DNA of 64,000 bases from Aliiglaciecola sp. LCG003 (GCF_030316135.1 NZ_CP128185.1:4216001-4280000); one strand, 5' to 3'. Numbered from the stretch's first letter, positions 47,569 through 57,940 are shown. The notes: a model not told the origin generated them from the sequence alone. Numbers and translations: made by a program.

Positions 47569-48303
47569 ATGAAAAAGGCAGCAATTGCATTAGTCGTCGC
47601 ATCGGTATTCGGCATGACTGCTTGTCAGCAGCAAAACGCAGATCCGTTAGCTGTAACAGAGGTTACTCTTGACACAGAGCAGCAAAAACAAGCGTACGCA
47701 TACGGTGCAAGCGTAGGTTCTTTTGTTGAAAAGCAACTGGCCGAAAACAAAAGTTTAGAAATTGACTTAGATAACGCGCTAGTTGTTAAAGGCTTTATCG
47801 CAGCCATGCAGGGCAAATCGCAATTCGACGCAACGGCACTTCACCAACTCAACAGTGATTTTGATAAAGTAGTCAAAGAAGCCCGTTTGGTGCAGGCAGA
47901 AAAAAACACTCAAAAAGGCATTGATTGGTTAGCTGAAAATGCTAAAAAAGATGGGGTTACTGTGACCGATTCAGGTCTGCAGTATCAAGTGCTAGTCGAG
48001 GCAGAAGGTGATAAGCCTGTCGCTGAAGATAAAGTTAGAGTGCACTACCGTGGCACATTGTTAGACGGTACAGAATTCGATTCATCCTACTCCCGCGGTG
48101 AGCCAGCAGAATTCCCTTTAAACCGAGTGATCCCAGGCTGGACTGAAGGCGTGCAACTAATGAATGTTGGCTCTAAGTTCAAATTCTTTATCCCATCAGA
48201 ATTGGCATACGGCCCGCGTTCAACGGGTAAAATCCCAGGTAATTCAGCCCTGATTTTTGAAGTTGAATTATTGGATATTATTGGCAAGCCTGCTACAAAT
48301 TAA
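47569..48303 (+). CDS. fkpA: FKBP-type peptidyl-prolyl isomerase FkpA
   Basis: A periplasmic foldase/chaperone of about 244 residues. The leader MKKAAIALVVASVFGMTAC has a lipobox-like end with Cys, so it may be a lipoprotein. An N-terminal dimerisation domain (KQAYAYGASVGSFVEKQL) precedes the FKBP domain (VHYRGTLLDGTEFDSSYSRGEPAEFPL; VIPGWTEGVQLM; LAYGPRS). ATG 47569 follows GGAG and gives the signal peptide, so it is preferred to an upstream in-frame start at 47515. A strong terminator follows. Confidence 0.95.
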   Translation: MKKAAIALVVASVFGMTACQQQNADPLAVTEVTLDTEQQKQAYAYGASVGSFVEKQLAENKSLEIDLDNALVVKGFIAAMQGKSQFDATALHQLNSDFDKVVKEARLVQAEKNTQKGIDWLAENAKKDGVTVTDSGLQYQVLVEAEGDKPVAEDKVRVHYRGTLLDGTEFDSSYSRGEPAEFPLNRVIPGWTEGVQLMNVGSKFKFFIPSELAYGPRSTGKIPGNSALIFEVELLDIIGKPATN

Positions 48304-48321
48304 GCGCCACAAAAGGTCCAT

Positions 48322-48358
48322 AAAAAAGCCGGTAGTCAGATGTCTACCGGCTTTTTTT
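48322..48358 (+). terminator. Rho-independent terminator of fkpA
   Basis: GCCGGTAG pairs with CTACCGGC across the loop TCAGATGT, preceded by an A-run and followed by seven T. It lies about 20 bases after the fkpA stop. Confidence 0.93.
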
Positions 48359-49047
48359 AAAGCACTTTTATAAACTCTAATCAGCTCTATCCTTGCTGAA
48401 CCTAATTCCACTCTTTTATTGGTCTTCGTATTTGACCTTAAGGCCCAGAAATATTCCGGGTTTTGTTTAGATAAAGCTGCCTATCTGTATACGGTAACGC
48501 GCGGTGGTTGATCAATCCGAACGTCTGCTGAGAGTTTAATAACTAACAAATGGGTTAGTGTTCAACTTAGCGTTGTATAACAAATCACTGCAAATTGGTC
48601 GGCAGCAATGCCAGATGCAGTGCGCTTTTTAAACGACACTATCAGCGCGAAATTGGCTAACCATGTTGTCGTCTAACTAAACTTAATATTAGCGCAAGCT
48701 GTGAATATTTCCTGTCAAAGTAGCCTCTTTCTAGGAACAATTTGGACTAATAAAATAGCGTTTATACTTTCTTTTTTTAACAGGCTAATTCGCTCTCTCA
48801 CTCGCAATTGATAATCAATTGATTCATAAATCAATTATAGGATTTCAATGGTTGAATACTGATTTTTGGCTATCTGGTTTATCTTCTGGCCTGCTATATA
48901 TTAGGGAAAAATCCCACTCGCGTTAGAGTATTAATATGCCTCGACGCCGAAATGGGCCCAGTAACCAACGAAAGAACTTTGCGGCCTAAGTTTCTTATTT
49001 GACACTTTGTTGTAAGATGGTCGGCTGTTAACTACGCAAAAAGGTTT
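48359..49047. other. Long fkpA-greB intergenic region
   Basis: About 690 bases without a convincing gene. At 48585-48675 a frame reads NWSAAMPDAVRFLND..ANHVVV and stop, continuing upstream past one stop codon; it may be the tail of a decayed gene of unknown family. At 48805-48821 a perfect inverted repeat (CAATTGA, TAA, TCAATTG) is followed by another overlapping one to about 48836, a possible operator. A 17-codon frame MPRRRNGPSNQRKNFAA lies at 48936-48989; it is not assigned. The greB promoter should be here, but only a TTGACA at 48999 without a well-spaced -10 was found. Confidence 0.45.
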
Positions 49048-49527
49048 ATGGCATTGAGAACACCTCTTATCACTCGCAGTGGATATCAAAAGTTAAGTGA
49101 AGAACTTGATCATTTGTGGCGTGTAGACCGGCCTGAAACCACAAAAAAAGTCACTTGGGCCGCCAGTCTTGGCGATAGAAGTGAAAACGCAGATTATCAG
49201 TACAATAAAAAACGCTTAAGGGAAATTGACCGTCGAATCCGCTATTTACAAAAAAGCTTGGAAAACCTCAAGGTAGTCGATTACTCGCCGCAGCAGGAAG
49301 GTAAAGTTTTCTTTGGTGCTTGGGTTGAAATTACCAACCAACAAGATAAGACTCTGCGTCTACAAATAGTGGGTTACGATGAAATCTTCGCTCGAAAAGA
49401 TTGTATCTCCATCGATTCTCCAATGGCACGAGCACTGCTCAAAAAAGAAGTAGATGATGAGGCTACAGTGCGAACTGAAGCCGGCGAGTTCCTATGGCTG
49501 ATCAAATCTATCGAATATGCCAAATAA
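49048..49527 (+). CDS. greB: Transcription elongation factor GreB
   Basis: A 159-residue factor that inserts a coiled coil into the RNA polymerase channel to cleave backtracked RNA. The coiled coil has TWAASLGDRSENADYQYNKKRLREIDRRIRYL with the acidic D-x-S-E-N-A tip. The FKBP-like C-terminal domain ends with SIEYA. It is followed by tex 123 bases later, as in many gammaproteobacteria. Confidence 0.95.
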   Translation: MALRTPLITRSGYQKLSEELDHLWRVDRPETTKKVTWAASLGDRSENADYQYNKKRLREIDRRIRYLQKSLENLKVVDYSPQQEGKVFFGAWVEITNQQDKTLRLQIVGYDEIFARKDCISIDSPMARALLKKEVDDEATVRTEAGEFLWLIKSIEYAK

Positions 49528-49650
49528 GCTGAAGATTATTGTTTTTTATCCTCTACAGCACTGGTAAAGTTGCGCCATATTGTACAGAAGTGGCATATCC
49601 CGCAGATATGCCTTTTTTATTCGGCCAAAGGGCCACGTCAAGGGTCAAAT

Positions 49651-51981
49651 ATGATCATCGAAAAAATTGCCAGCGAACTAAAGGTTGCGCAAAAACAAAT
49701 TCAAGCTGCTGTAGATTTATTAGACGGCGGAGCTACTGTGCCTTTTATCGCCCGTTATCGGAAAGAGGCGACCGACGGCTTAGACGACATTCAATTACGT
49801 GCGTTAGAGCAACGCCTTGGCTATTTGCGTGAATTGCAGGAACGTCGGGATGTGATTCTAAAATCTATCCATGAACAGGGTAAGTTAACCCCGCAGTTGT
49901 CTGCACAAATCAAAGCGGTAGAAAACAAAACCGAGTTAGAGGACTTGTACTTACCCTATAAACCAAAGCGTCGTACCAAAGGACAAATCGCTATTGAAGC
50001 GGGTTTACAATCCCTTGCAGATGCATTGTTCAGCGACCCTCAACTGGATCCTGAATTAGTTGCAAAAGACTACATCAATCTTGAAGCTGGTATTAGCGAT
50101 GAAAAAGCAGCCTTGGATGGTGCAAAATATATTCTAATGGAGCGATTTGCTGAAGATGCGGCACTACTGCAAAAAGTACGTCAACATTTACGCAAAAATG
50201 CTCACATCCGTAGCAAACTTATTGAAGCTAAAAAAGCCGAAGCCGCTAAATATAGTGACTACTTCAGCCACAATGAAAAAATCAGTCAGGTTCCTTCACA
50301 TCGCGCCTTAGCCATGTTTAGAGGCCGTAACGAAGGGTTTTTGCAGGTAAGTATGGATGCTGACCCAGAGCGTGACGAAAGCGATCGCAGCTCTTACTGT
50401 GAGCAAATCATTGCCGACCACTTTAACCTAAGCTTCAACAACAAGCCTGCAGATGCATGGCTTGCAACAGTAGTGCAATGGACCTGGAAGGTAAAAGTTT
50501 CTCTGCACATGGAAACCGAACTGTTTGGCGCGTTGCGCGACAAAGCTGAAGAAGAAGCCATAGAAGTATTCGCGCGTAATTTAAATGATTTACTGATGGC
50601 CGCTCCAGCCGGGGCTAAAGTTACCATGGGGTTGGATCCCGGCCTACGCACCGGCGTAAAGGTAGCCATTGTGGATACGACCGGTAAAGTGGTTGCGACT
50701 AATACGATATTCCCCCACGCCCCCCAAAACCAATGGGACAAAGCACTTAGAACTCTGACATCCTTATGCACCCAACATAAAGTGCAGTTGATCAGTATTG
50801 GTAATGGCACAGGCTCACGGGAAACCGATAAGCTGGTAGCTGAAATGATCAAAGCCAATCCACAGTTAGCGGTACGCAAAATTGTAGTTAGTGAGGCTGG
50901 AGCCTCGGTATATTCGGCATCCGAATTAGCCTCCAATGAATTACCCGATATGGATGTATCTATACGTGGTGCGGTCTCAATTGCCCGCCGTTTACAAGAC
51001 CCTTTGGCTGAATTGGTGAAGATTGAACCTAAAGCAATCGGGGTAGGCCAATATCAGCATGACGTAAGTCAAAGTAATCTTGGCAAGTCATTGGAACGGG
51101 TAATCGAAGATTGTGTAAACGCGGTGGGAGTAGACGTCAACACGGCTTCACCCGCGCTGCTGTCGCATGTGTCGGGATTAAATCGTACCCTAGCCCATAA
51201 TATAGTGATGTTTAGAGACAAAAATGGGGCCTTTGGCCAGCGTAATGAACTACTCAAAGTCGAGAGACTTGGTCCCAAAGCATATGAGCAAGCAGCAGGA
51301 TTCTTACGGATTGTTAATGGTACAAACCCCCTTGATTCCTCAGCGGTGCATCCTGAAGCCTACCCAGTTGTGAATGCAATTGTTGATACCACCGCTTGTG
51401 CGGTGAATGATTTGATTGGCAACAGTGATGTATTGAAGAAATTAAATCCAGAAACTTTTGCTAATGATAATTTCGGTCTACCCACAGTAACCGACATTAT
51501 TAAAGAGCTTGAAAAACCTGGTCGCGATCCTCGACCTGAGTTTAAAACCGCCAGTTTCAAAGAAGGTATAGAAAAAATATCTGATTTAAAACCGGGCATG
51601 ATCCTCGAGGGCGTCGTCAGCAATGTTGCCAACTTTGGAGCTTTCGTTGATGTAGGTGTTCATCAGGATGGTCTGGTACATATATCCGCAATGACCAATA
51701 AATTCATTTCCGATCCCCGCGAAGTCGTCAAAGCTGGCGATATTGTAAAGGTGAAAGTATTGGAAGTTGATGAGCAGCGTAAGCGCATTGGTTTCACCAT
51801 GAAGCTAGAAGAGACACCAACCGCTCAGCCAAAGACTCATCAAAATAACCGAAGCAAGGTAAGCAAACCTGAAAATCGTGGCTCGCAGCGTGACAACCAA
51901 AAAGCAAAACCCTCCTCCGCTGGCAATGCGGCAATGGGCAATGCTTTTGCGGATGCATTCGCCAAAGCCAAACAGAAATAA
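49651..51981 (+). CDS. tex: RNA-binding transcription accessory protein Tex
   Basis: A protein of about 776 residues. The HTH-rich N-terminus ([41 protein letters not shown]) is followed by a YqgF-like RNase H fold ([17 protein letters not shown]), HhH motifs ([18 protein letters not shown]) and a C-terminal S1 domain ([31 protein letters not shown]). ATG 49651 with AAGGG upstream is chosen over an in-frame ATG at 49570. The tail after S1 is Gln/Ser/Lys-rich and probably disordered. Confidence 0.95.
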   Translation: MIIEKIASELKVAQKQIQAAVDLLDGGATVPFIARYRKEATDGLDDIQLRALEQRLGYLRELQERRDVILKSIHEQGKLTPQLSAQIKAVENKTELEDLYLPYKPKRRTKGQIAIEAGLQSLADALFSDPQLDPELVAKDYINLEAGISDEKAALDGAKYILMERFAEDAALLQKVRQHLRKNAHIRSKLIEAKKAEAAKYSDYFSHNEKISQVPSHRALAMFRGRNEGFLQVSMDADPERDESDRSSYCEQIIADHFNLSFNNKPADAWLATVVQWTWKVKVSLHMETELFGALRDKAEEEAIEVFARNLNDLLMAAPAGAKVTMGLDPGLRTGVKVAIVDTTGKVVATNTIFPHAPQNQWDKALRTLTSLCTQHKVQLISIGNGTGSRETDKLVAEMIKANPQLAVRKIVVSEAGASVYSASELASNELPDMDVSIRGAVSIARRLQDPLAELVKIEPKAIGVGQYQHDVSQSNLGKSLERVIEDCVNAVGVDVNTASPALLSHVSGLNRTLAHNIVMFRDKNGAFGQRNELLKVERLGPKAYEQAAGFLRIVNGTNPLDSSAVHPEAYPVVNAIVDTTACAVNDLIGNSDVLKKLNPETFANDNFGLPTVTDIIKELEKPGRDPRPEFKTASFKEGIEKISDLKPGMILEGVVSNVANFGAFVDVGVHQDGLVHISAMTNKFISDPREVVKAGDIVKVKVLEVDEQRKRIGFTMKLEETPTAQPKTHQNNRSKVSKPENRGSQRDNQKAKPSSAGNAAMGNAFADAFAKAKQK

Positions 51982-51999
51982 CAACAGGAGTAGTTCAAG

Positions 52000-52176
52000 A
52001 TGGCACCGTTAATACTTATCGCTGTACTTTTTATCTCGCTATTGGTGCTGGTGCCGCTAATTGAGAAATCTAATTTTCGGCTATCTTCGGAGCAAATGGG
52101 AAAGATTGGGCGATGGGTATTACCGCTGGCGATAATATTAGTCATTATCCAGATGTTTAGGCATTACGGCGGATAA
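52000..52176 (+). CDS. 58-residue two-helix membrane protein
   Basis: A small gene 18 bases after tex, with AGGAG about 9 bases before its ATG. The product has a first hydrophobic helix at residues 3-21 (PLILIAVLFISLLVLVPLI), a polar stretch with KSNFRLSSEQMGKIGRW, and a second helix at 40-53 (VLPLAIILVIIQMF), ending RHYGG. The layout is that of a conserved small inner-membrane protein; no family was recognised. Probably translated from the tex transcript. Confidence 0.65.
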   Translation: MAPLILIAVLFISLLVLVPLIEKSNFRLSSEQMGKIGRWVLPLAIILVIIQMFRHYGG

Positions 52177-52242
52177 TCAAAACCGTCGATATGCTGGGGC
52201 GAAGTGGGTTGTTAATCGGCCGTTGAGAACTTAGCTAAGCCC

Positions 52243-53232
52243 TTAAGCAGTTTGTTGTAATCCAGCTGGACGGGGTTGACTAATGCTTTGGTAAAAACCT
52301 TCAATTACTGAAACCCGGCGAAGTAGGCCAGAGTCGCGACTGTCTAATTGTTGTTGCAGTGCAGCGGTATCTTGTGCGCTAAAGTCAGGATCTGCTGCAG
52401 CGATTTCTAATGAACGGGTATCAGGTTGAGTATTGATTCCATCAACTATGTCATCTAATTCAGGAAAGTCGCCAATCATAGTGGAAGGCTGTTGTTCTTC
52501 CTGCTCAGAACCATTTCTAAATTGTCGTTGAATATCATCAGCTACGGCTTGATTGGCCGATTCAGATTTGTCTTTGGCTAATTCAGCGCGAGCCTCCGCC
52601 GCAAATCTTGTGGCATCACTGGCCACTCGAAGATCTTGAGGTGAGGGTTCAGCAGGGGCAAGGGCTGCAGCACGAACTTGCTGCATTTTTCGAATAGTTT
52701 CTTCTGGAGACTTCTCTTTAGACACATCAATACTGACTTCACCGCCTACAGCATATTGACGGCCATCAGGACCACTTTCAAACTCATAGGAAGGCGAGCC
52801 TGTATATTCTCCGCCAGCAGAGGCGTGGGCTTGTTCGTGAGTACGTACTTCTGCATCGCGAGATTTTAGCTCTTCTACTTCACGTTGTTCGGCCAACTCT
52901 TGTTGTTGCTGCTGTTGTTTTGCCTCAGCATCTTGTTTGCCAGCGCTGGCATCTTCAGCGTTGTCTTGATTGAACAAATCGCCTTGGGATGAGCCATTTT
53001 GTCCATTTGCATTTTGTTGAATTTGTGGACGTTCGTAAGTTAACTGTGGCGGTTGACCCGGTGCTTTAGCACGATCTGATTCAGATCCTAGACCGCTTTC
53101 GGCAGCTGAGTTCTCAGCACTGTTGGCTTGGGGAATAGTTTCACGTTGGATATTATCGCGACGAGCAGCCTCAGTATTGACATTTCCAGTAGTGAAAACG
53201 ATAGCTGTTGGGGTCGGCGTCACAATGTTCAT
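52243..53232 (-). CDS. HEQAH-motif putative metalloprotease (SprA-related/CJM1_0395 family)
   Basis: A 329-residue protein. Residues 1-125 are low-complexity, rich in Gln/Asn/Ala. The conserved core begins [49 protein letters not shown], carrying an HExxH-like HEQAH near residue 137. This block marks the SprA-related family annotated as putative metalloproteases; activity has not been shown to my knowledge. No signal peptide. It follows the small partner gene by 9 bases, suggesting a two-gene operon. Confidence 0.78.
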   Translation of the reverse strand: MNIVTPTPTAIVFTTGNVNTEAARRDNIQRETIPQANSAENSAAESGLGSESDRAKAPGQPPQLTYERPQIQQNANGQNGSSQGDLFNQDNAEDASAGKQDAEAKQQQQQQELAEQREVEELKSRDAEVRTHEQAHASAGGEYTGSPSYEFESGPDGRQYAVGGEVSIDVSKEKSPEETIRKMQQVRAAALAPAEPSPQDLRVASDATRFAAEARAELAKDKSESANQAVADDIQRQFRNGSEQEEQQPSTMIGDFPELDDIVDGINTQPDTRSLEIAAADPDFSAQDTAALQQQLDSRDSGLLRRVSVIEGFYQSISQPRPAGLQQTA

Positions 53233-53241
53233 AGCCTAATT

Positions 53242-53592
53242 CTACGCTAGCTCATCAATGATACGACCGACCGTATCATTTGCCACGTCCAGCACTTTGG
53301 TTGATGCCAGTGCATTACGACTATTAATTTGTAACGAGGTTAGTGCGTCCATTAAGCTATCACCGCCAGCGGGAAGTAATTGACGAGCTTGGGATATTTG
53401 TTGGAAAGCGGCATTGTTTAGCACATCTTGGGGACTTTGCGCTTGTCTGTTACCTTGGGCGATATTAATCGACGCCTCAGTAATACCGGCTTGCGCACGC
53501 TTCAAGCCGAACGCTCCCGACTGCGCACTGTTTAATCCAAAGGCCCCTGACAGGATCGCTGAATTCACATTATTTGATAAATTAATTGCCAT
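53242..53592 (-). CDS. Conserved helical protein, partner of the HEQAH protein
   Basis: A 116-residue protein beginning MAINLSNNVNSAILSGAFGL with a small internal repeat SGAFGLNSAQ/SGAFGLKRAQ, and ending LDVANDTVGRIIDELA. The start follows a purine-rich GGGGG stretch. Its two ends resemble the amphipathic N- and C-terminal helices of flagellar axial proteins, but this is a loose similarity. No function assigned. Confidence 0.7.
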   Translation of the reverse strand: MAINLSNNVNSAILSGAFGLNSAQSGAFGLKRAQAGITEASINIAQGNRQAQSPQDVLNNAAFQQISQARQLLPAGGDSLMDALTSLQINSRNALASTKVLDVANDTVGRIIDELA

Positions 53593-53676
53593 TTAAGATA
53601 ACCCCCATTACCTGAGTAAATTATAACCTAATCAGCAAGAAATGAAAGTTATATGCGACCATTGGCGTGTATGAAA

Positions 53677-54456
53677 CTAATCGCTGATCTGAAAAATTTC
53701 TTTTATCTGCTGGAAGAACTCTTCAGGGTGCGAGATAAAAGGCGCGTGGGAAGCGTGAGCAAATATATGGCTAGTACAATTTGCTTGTAACGCAGCAATG
53801 AGTGGCACAACGCGCACGGGAACTAAACTATCCAAACGTCCGTAAAGTCGATAGGTAGGGCAATTAATTTGTCCGATTTGCTGGCGCAAATCAGTCTCAT
53901 TTAATAATTTTAAGCCCGCTTGTAAGGCCATATCGTCGGGAATGGGAAAGTGCTGAATATGAGCTTGGATTTGTTTAATATCGGCCCTAGCCGTTTCGCT
54001 ACCCATAGCTTGAATAGCCATAAAGCGGTCTAAGGTTTTACTAAAGTCTTGTTCCAACTGACGCTCAAAAGCAGCCAACACTTCGGGTTTAATCCCGGGC
54101 CAATCTGCGTCCTGACTAAACTTCGCGGAACATGCCAGCAATACTAATTTATCAATACGCTCAGATTGTTGTATGGCGATTTGTTGCGCCACTAAGCCTC
54201 CCAGTGACCAACCCAATAAACTGCACTTGTCGGGTAAACAGGATGCAACCATACTGGTTATAGAGGGCAAGTCATATTGCTGCGGCAGAATATTAGCGTT
54301 GCGGCCAAAGCCGGGCAAATCAATAAAGGTAACCCGAAAGTGACGTTCAAGTAGGTGACTGATGGGTTCCCATACTCCGCTGTTCAGCCCCCAACCATGC
54401 AAAAGCACCAAGTTAGGACCTTGTCCTCGGGATTCAGAATATAGCGTCGCCGTCAT
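53677..54456 (-). CDS. bioH: Pimeloyl-ACP methyl ester esterase BioH
   Basis: A 259-residue alpha/beta hydrolase that frees pimeloyl-ACP from its methyl ester in biotin synthesis. It has LLHGWGLNSGVW, the nucleophile elbow GWSLGGLVAQQIA near residue 80, the acid in YGRLDSLVP near 206, and the catalytic His in ASHAPFISHPEEF near 235. Divergent from the gntX gene by 26 bases, the usual gammaproteobacterial arrangement. Confidence 0.94.
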   Translation of the reverse strand: MTATLYSESRGQGPNLVLLHGWGLNSGVWEPISHLLERHFRVTFIDLPGFGRNANILPQQYDLPSITSMVASCLPDKCSLLGWSLGGLVAQQIAIQQSERIDKLVLLACSAKFSQDADWPGIKPEVLAAFERQLEQDFSKTLDRFMAIQAMGSETARADIKQIQAHIQHFPIPDDMALQAGLKLLNETDLRQQIGQINCPTYRLYGRLDSLVPVRVVPLIAALQANCTSHIFAHASHAPFISHPEEFFQQIKEIFQISD

Positions 54457-54482
54457 CAGTACACTTAAAAGGAATTATTATA

Positions 54483-55178
54483 ATGGAGGTAAATTCTAAC
54501 AAAGGATGGTTGAGCTTGTTAGCGTTAAATCGTAATTGCCTGCTGTGTCGACAACTCAGTCCGGTATTAATTTGCCCTGTCTGTTGTCATGATATGCCGC
54601 ACTATGATTTGGCCCGCTACGACTTCAATATGCTTAATCGAATCAAAGTGCGCGTTGAGTTAAAAACCTTTAGCGCTGGATCTTTACTGGCATTGGCCGA
54701 ATATCAATGGCCACTTTCACAATTGATTCAAGGTTTGAAATTTTCTAAAAAAGCCCTCTACGCAAAGGCATTGGCACAGGTGTTTTGTCACTTCGCTGAC
54801 TCCTTACCAAGCTTACCTCAAGCCCTAGTCCCTATACCCTTGCATCCTAAAAGACTGGCAACAAGGAAATACAATCAAGCGGCTTGTATTGCACAACAGA
54901 TCGCTAAATTAAAAGGGATTAAATGCTATGCGAATACTTTAAAGCGGTTAAAGTATACCCAGCCACAAACTGATTTATCAGCCGCTCAGCGGTACACTAA
55001 CACTCGGAATGCCTTTGCCTGTCATAGGCCGTTAATAGGTGTTGATCACATCGCCGTTTTTGACGATGTGATCACAACAGGTTCAACGGTGTCAGCCGCA
55101 GTCAACGTGCTAAAAGAAAGATACCCATCGTTGAGAATCGATGTATGGGCAATTTGCATTACCCCTGAGCATCGATAA
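54483..55178 (+). CDS. gntX: ComF/GntX family phosphoribosyltransferase-like protein
   Basis: A 231-residue ComF-family protein linked to DNA uptake and growth on long-chain DNA in enterics (also called GntX/YhgH). A zinc-ribbon (CLLCRQ..CPVCC) opens the protein. PIPLHPKRLATRKYNQAA is the family signature, and the PRPP-binding site is VFDDVITTGSTVSAA near residue 195. It ends a few bases into the convergent M14 peptidase gene (20-base overlap). Confidence 0.9.
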   Translation: MEVNSNKGWLSLLALNRNCLLCRQLSPVLICPVCCHDMPHYDLARYDFNMLNRIKVRVELKTFSAGSLLALAEYQWPLSQLIQGLKFSKKALYAKALAQVFCHFADSLPSLPQALVPIPLHPKRLATRKYNQAACIAQQIAKLKGIKCYANTLKRLKYTQPQTDLSAAQRYTNTRNAFACHRPLIGVDHIAVFDDVITTGSTVSAAVNVLKERYPSLRIDVWAICITPEHR

Positions 55179-57723
55179 AAGACGCCATGTAAATAGCATT
55201 ACTAAGTAAACGACTTGTACCGTACCAATAGCCACGGAAGTTTGGATTATTCGCAAATCCTATAATCTTACCTTGCCCCATATTATGAGCCACGATAGCG
55301 GCAGAATCGGCTATGAGATCTTGTAACTCATCTGAGGTATAACCGGCTAACAGCGGCTTCTCAGTATAATGTGCCACTGTGACGAACGCCTTTTCAGGCA
55401 TTAACATAACCGCACCACTATTTTTAAATACTGGTAATAGGGTTCGCTCATAGCCGAAGCCCAGTGGATGGGTGATATCTAGGCTAGTGGCGAAGGCGGC
55501 ACCAGCAATACGTTGTTTGGCCTCAAATCCTTCTTTATCTGAGAAGGTCATGTTTTTACCTTTAAAAGCACCATCGATCTCAGATTGCTGCATAAACTTG
55601 GCTTTTAACCACTCTTTCTCGGTAAACCATTTGGCCGCACCTTGCTGGCCGATCAATATCCCACCATTTTGTACCCAAGATTTAACTTTATCGCTGAGCG
55701 ATTCAGGTACATCTTTATAACGACCATCAACCCAAATCATGTGGCTGTAGCCGCTCAAATCTACTCGTGCCAACCGCTCCAAATCAATGATTGAAACAGG
55801 CAAACCCACATGATTATCGAGATAATGCCAAGTTTCTCCGGCCTCATACTGTGATGTGCCCAAGCCACCTACAATCATGACTTTTGGCACCTCTATGGCA
55901 TGCATTTTACCACTGCCTAAATCAATCCCTTGTTTAGTCAAGCCACTTTCAATTGACCAAATGGGGATGCTTAGTTCAGTAGACAGTCGAGTCAATGTTG
56001 CCAGTAAGTCTGCAGGTTGTTTAAGGGCGGTGGGGATCACTACAGAACCTGACGAGAAGCTGATATTACCGCTGGTGGTTGTAGCGGAAAAAGCGCCTCC
56101 AGCAATGCGCACTTGCACATCCGCTTCGAGCAGTCGCTGTAGCAGCTTAGGCGAATAATAGTCATTCCAACTGAAGCCGTAAGCATAAGCGCCATCTTGT
56201 AGTCTAGGTAGCTGAACCGGCGGTTTTTCTGCATACTTTTTGCTTACCGATAAACGCCTAAAGTCACTCTTGTCGACGGCCGAATATTGAATATTAAACG
56301 CTAGGGCTAGATTCCAGTTGGAAACATCATAAAAAGTATTATCTGCGAAGCGTTTACGAGTAGAGAATATTGACTTGATGAGACGATATTGCGGCTGTTC
56401 CAAAGGCACAAAGATACTGTCTACCGAGCGATACGTGGCATCATCAATTTTAGCGTCTTTATCTAATCCAAAGAACTCAATCTGATGTTGCTGCAAAATC
56501 TGTTTGAGTTGATTGAAGCGTCCGCTATCTTTTCCTTGAGTGAGCAGATAACCACGCTCATCATCATCATTCAGTAATTGGTCTGTGTGCTTGGCAAAAT
56601 CAGCCTGGTATTTTAACAAGGCAGGCTTATTCGCCACCGCCCCTTTGAAGGTTGAAAGAGAGGTAGTTACTTGATTTTGGATAGTTGCTGAAAAGGCTAG
56701 CGGGCCATTAATCGTATCTTGTAAATGACCGCGACTACTGGCCTGCTCAAATAAAATACCGATACTGCCCTGGGCATCCGGATAAGTTGATCCCTTACCA
56801 TAATAGAAATCATCGAATGCCTCTTGGGTAAAATAAAGCTGCTTGGTGTCATCCAATGCCGCGGCATGAAAATCTCCTAGCGCTTCGGTCAGGGTAACAT
56901 TTTGGTCCGGGGTCCAAGGATTTTTTCGCGATTCAATGCCTGGCTGAAAAAAGAAAGTGCTATTGGGATTCATTTCGTGGAAATCAGTTAATACATGGGG
57001 GCGCCATTGCTGAAACTGTTTGATCCGCGCTCTCGACTCAGGATGAGTCAGTAACAGCCAATCTCGATTCAAATCGAACCAATAGTGATTAACTCGGCCG
57101 CTTGGCCAGTGTTGACGATGTTCACGATGATTAGGATCAGCAACTAAATTTTGCCCTTTGTGCATATTAGCCCATTGGGCGAAACGAGATAAGCCATCGG
57201 GATTAACAGAAGGGTCGAGTAACACAATATTGGTTTTCAACAGTTTATCGATTTCAGGCCCTTGTGCAGCCGCTAAATAATACGCCACTAGCATACTTGC
57301 GTTCGCCCCTGACGGCTCATCGCCATGTACGCTGTACCCCATCCACAAAACTAAAGGGTCATCTTCAGTAGGCGTATCACCAGAGGACAGAATATTTAAG
57401 TGACGTGAACGCATTGACGCAATCTTTGATTGATTCGAGGAGTCAGTGATAGTAAGTAATAACAAAGGGCGATTTTCATGGGTTCGCCCAGTTTCCACTA
57501 CGCTGACTCTATCAGAGCTTTGCGCCAGCACTTTCATGTACTCCACTAACTGGTCATGACGCACATGCCAGGTCCCCACAGGTGCGCCTAAAATTTCGGC
57601 TGGCTTGGGAATATTGGGATCGTATTGTATCGATTTAGGTAAATAATCCATGTCTGACATGGCAAAGGCACTAAGCTGCACCCAACATAATAACGAGACC
57701 AAACTACTTCGCATTGAAATCAT
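55159..57723 (-). CDS. M14 family zinc carboxypeptidase, exported
   Basis: An 854-residue exported peptidase. The signal peptide covers residues 1-22 (LVSLLCWVQLSAFA). The M14 domain has the zinc pair in GYSVHGDEPSG near 130, SVNPDGLSRF, a third ligand in DFHEMNPNS near 245 and the catalytic Glu in GILFEQAS near 325. The C-terminal ~450 residues contain a class I amidotransferase-like fold (DDHVG/GGILIGQQGAAKWF), common in large gammaproteobacterial M14 enzymes. It separates gntX from nfuA, which are often neighbours. Confidence 0.85.
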   Translation of the reverse strand: MISMRSSLVSLLCWVQLSAFAMSDMDYLPKSIQYDPNIPKPAEILGAPVGTWHVRHDQLVEYMKVLAQSSDRVSVVETGRTHENRPLLLLTITDSSNQSKIASMRSRHLNILSSGDTPTEDDPLVLWMGYSVHGDEPSGANASMLVAYYLAAAQGPEIDKLLKTNIVLLDPSVNPDGLSRFAQWANMHKGQNLVADPNHREHRQHWPSGRVNHYWFDLNRDWLLLTHPESRARIKQFQQWRPHVLTDFHEMNPNSTFFFQPGIESRKNPWTPDQNVTLTEALGDFHAAALDDTKQLYFTQEAFDDFYYGKGSTYPDAQGSIGILFEQASSRGHLQDTINGPLAFSATIQNQVTTSLSTFKGAVANKPALLKYQADFAKHTDQLLNDDDERGYLLTQGKDSGRFNQLKQILQQHQIEFFGLDKDAKIDDATYRSVDSIFVPLEQPQYRLIKSIFSTRKRFADNTFYDVSNWNLALAFNIQYSAVDKSDFRRLSVSKKYAEKPPVQLPRLQDGAYAYGFSWNDYYSPKLLQRLLEADVQVRIAGGAFSATTTSGNISFSSGSVVIPTALKQPADLLATLTRLSTELSIPIWSIESGLTKQGIDLGSGKMHAIEVPKVMIVGGLGTSQYEAGETWHYLDNHVGLPVSIIDLERLARVDLSGYSHMIWVDGRYKDVPESLSDKVKSWVQNGGILIGQQGAAKWFTEKEWLKAKFMQQSEIDGAFKGKNMTFSDKEGFEAKQRIAGAAFATSLDITHPLGFGYERTLLPVFKNSGAVMLMPEKAFVTVAHYTEKPLLAGYTSDELQDLIADSAAIVAHNMGQGKIIGFANNPNFRGYWYGTSRLLSNAIYMASFIDAQG

Positions 57724-57912
57724 AGAACACTCTTTTCATAGTAATTAACTACATTACCCATCGTTTATCATTCTCAACAGCAAATGTGAGAAGACAGATG
57801 GACAAATATTGGTCTATCAACATTGATTTTTGCTGAATCGACCAAACTTCTTATGTGACGCTCCAGTATGCATCAAATCTTTGTTAGTTAAAAATATCAT
57901 AATAGAATTCGA

Positions 57913-57937
57913 TTACTTGAGTTTTTTACTCAGGTAT
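57913..57937 (+). promoter_or_regulatory. Candidate IscR type 1 site upstream of nfuA
   Basis: By my count this 25-base imperfect palindrome (arms CTTGAGT and ACTCAGG, T-rich centre, TAT end) fits 21 of 25 positions of the IscR type 1 consensus. It lies just upstream of the nfuA -10, where IscR with a [2Fe-2S] cluster would repress. Confidence 0.6.
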
Positions 57938-57940
57938 TTC

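Noticed and set aside
48560-48680. Integron attC site (GTCTAAC core and TATAAC sequence near 48590 and 48670)
   Set aside because: Core-like heptamers occur, but no complementary GTTRRRY partner at a suitable distance and no inverted L/R boxes or cassette genes.
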